A stretch of 7,270 nt of DNA from Beijerinckiaceae bacterium (GTDB lineage: Bacteria; Pseudomonadota; Alphaproteobacteria; Rhizobiales; Beijerinckiaceae). Positions 7,096-7,270 of this stretch are shown here, one piece after another. Below the pieces are notes generated by a model, which saw only the letters and a program-made list of their open reading frames with translations, had not been told where the DNA came from and did no database searches. The DNA is taken from positions 1 to 7,270 of the forward strand of contig DAICZI010000077.1 in the NCBI GenBank assembly GCA_027311205.1, written 5' to 3'. Each line of letters starts with the position of its first letter. The stretch's first letter is position 1. A program made the position numbers and the translations under genes.

Positions 7096-7132
7096 AACGA
7101 AACCTGTTGTTTTTTAGGCATCAGGTTTCGTT
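7096..7132 (+). terminator. 11-bp perfect inverted repeat, possible terminator
   Basis: AACGAAACCTG (7096-7106) and CAGGTTTCGTT (7122-7132) are exact reverse complements around a 15-base loop. The hairpin sits 82 bases after the methyltransferase stop and before the next gene, a natural place for an operon terminator. The usual T tract after the stem is missing. Instead a run of six T (7110-7115) lies in the loop, so classical intrinsic termination is uncertain. An operator or an RNA element is the alternative. Confidence 0.4.
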
Positions 7133-7153
7133 GCGTTGTTGCGGGTAGTTGGC

Positions 7154-7270
7154 ATGGTTTGTGTGCGGTCGCGTCTGGCCTGGTTTTTTGCTGCCTTGGC
7201 TCCCTGGACGCTGGGCATGATTTTGATGATGACCTTTGCTGCCGATGCCGGGCAGGAACCACTCGATATG
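7154..7270 (+). CDS. Start of a secreted or periplasmic protein of unknown family, 3' truncated
   Basis: From the ATG at 7154 the frame is open for 39 codons to the window end. The product begins with a short N-terminus carrying two arginines (MVCVRSR). A hydrophobic stretch follows (LAWFFAALAPWTLGMILMM, about 8-26), and then TFAADAG, which contains Ala-x-Ala-like signal peptidase I sites. This has the layout of a Sec signal peptide followed by a mature chain (QEPLDM). A single N-terminal membrane anchor is the alternative. The frame is closed by TAG at 7115-7117. TTG codons at 7136 and 7139 are possible but less likely starts. No strong ribosome binding site is seen (GCGGG at 7141-7145). The family cannot be named from so little sequence. 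Confidence 0.5.
   Translation, partial: MVCVRSRLAWFFAALAPWTLGMILMMTFAADAGQEPLDM

Noticed and set aside
1..7270. A novel multi-gene system, mobile element or CRISPR array
   Set aside because: All large genes belong to known housekeeping families on one strand with similar base composition; no repeat arrays, transposase, integrase or attachment-site duplication next to the tRNAs was seen.

Overview
This is an ordinary chromosomal housekeeping segment of a GC-rich alphaproteobacterium, most likely Hyphomicrobiales (Rhizobiales) or a close relative. The evidence is an NDUFS4-like accessory subunit of complex I, which among bacteria is typical of alphaproteobacteria; a PyrE of the long type with a YVRKKPKG loop; a DUF815 ATPase; and a dxs-tlyA-trmA-family gene string. 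All recognisable genes lie on the + strand. I found no phage, insertion sequence, CRISPR, defence or biosynthetic-cluster signal, and I do not think the window holds a new multi-gene system.

Left part (1-2281): the 3' two thirds of an extended-SDR NAD-dependent epimerase (stop at 628), then pyrE (orotate phosphoribosyltransferase, ATG at 713) and, 3 bases after its stop, a DUF815 AAA-type ATPase (1421-2281). The last two look like one transcription unit.

Middle (2282-3086): a short non-coding stretch with a possible stable-RNA promoter and a tiny ORF behind a near-perfect Shine-Dalgarno sequence. Next come tRNA-Pro(UGG), a 101-codon NDUFS4-like complex I subunit gene, tRNA-Arg(UCU), and about 150 bases holding a plausible promoter for the next operon.

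Right part (3087-7014): a tightly packed unit of dxs (1-deoxyxylulose-5-phosphate synthase, first enzyme of the MEP isoprenoid pathway), tlyA (S4-domain 2'-O-methyltransferase) and a [4Fe-4S] 23S rRNA m5U methyltransferase of the RlmD/TrmA family. The dxs/tlyA junction overlaps by 4 bases with a TTG start, and the tlyA/methyltransferase junction overlaps by one base (TGATG), which suggests translational coupling. Two of the three genes modify ribosomal RNA.

End (7015-7270): two inverted repeats, the second an 11-bp perfect one that may end the operon, then the start of a new + strand gene at 7154. That gene's product begins with a signal peptide and runs off the window.

The points most worth a second look are small: a D-to-Y change in the SAM-binding motif of TlyA, the strong-SD mini-ORF before tRNA-Pro, the protein gene held between two tRNAs, and the overlapping inverted repeats after 7080.
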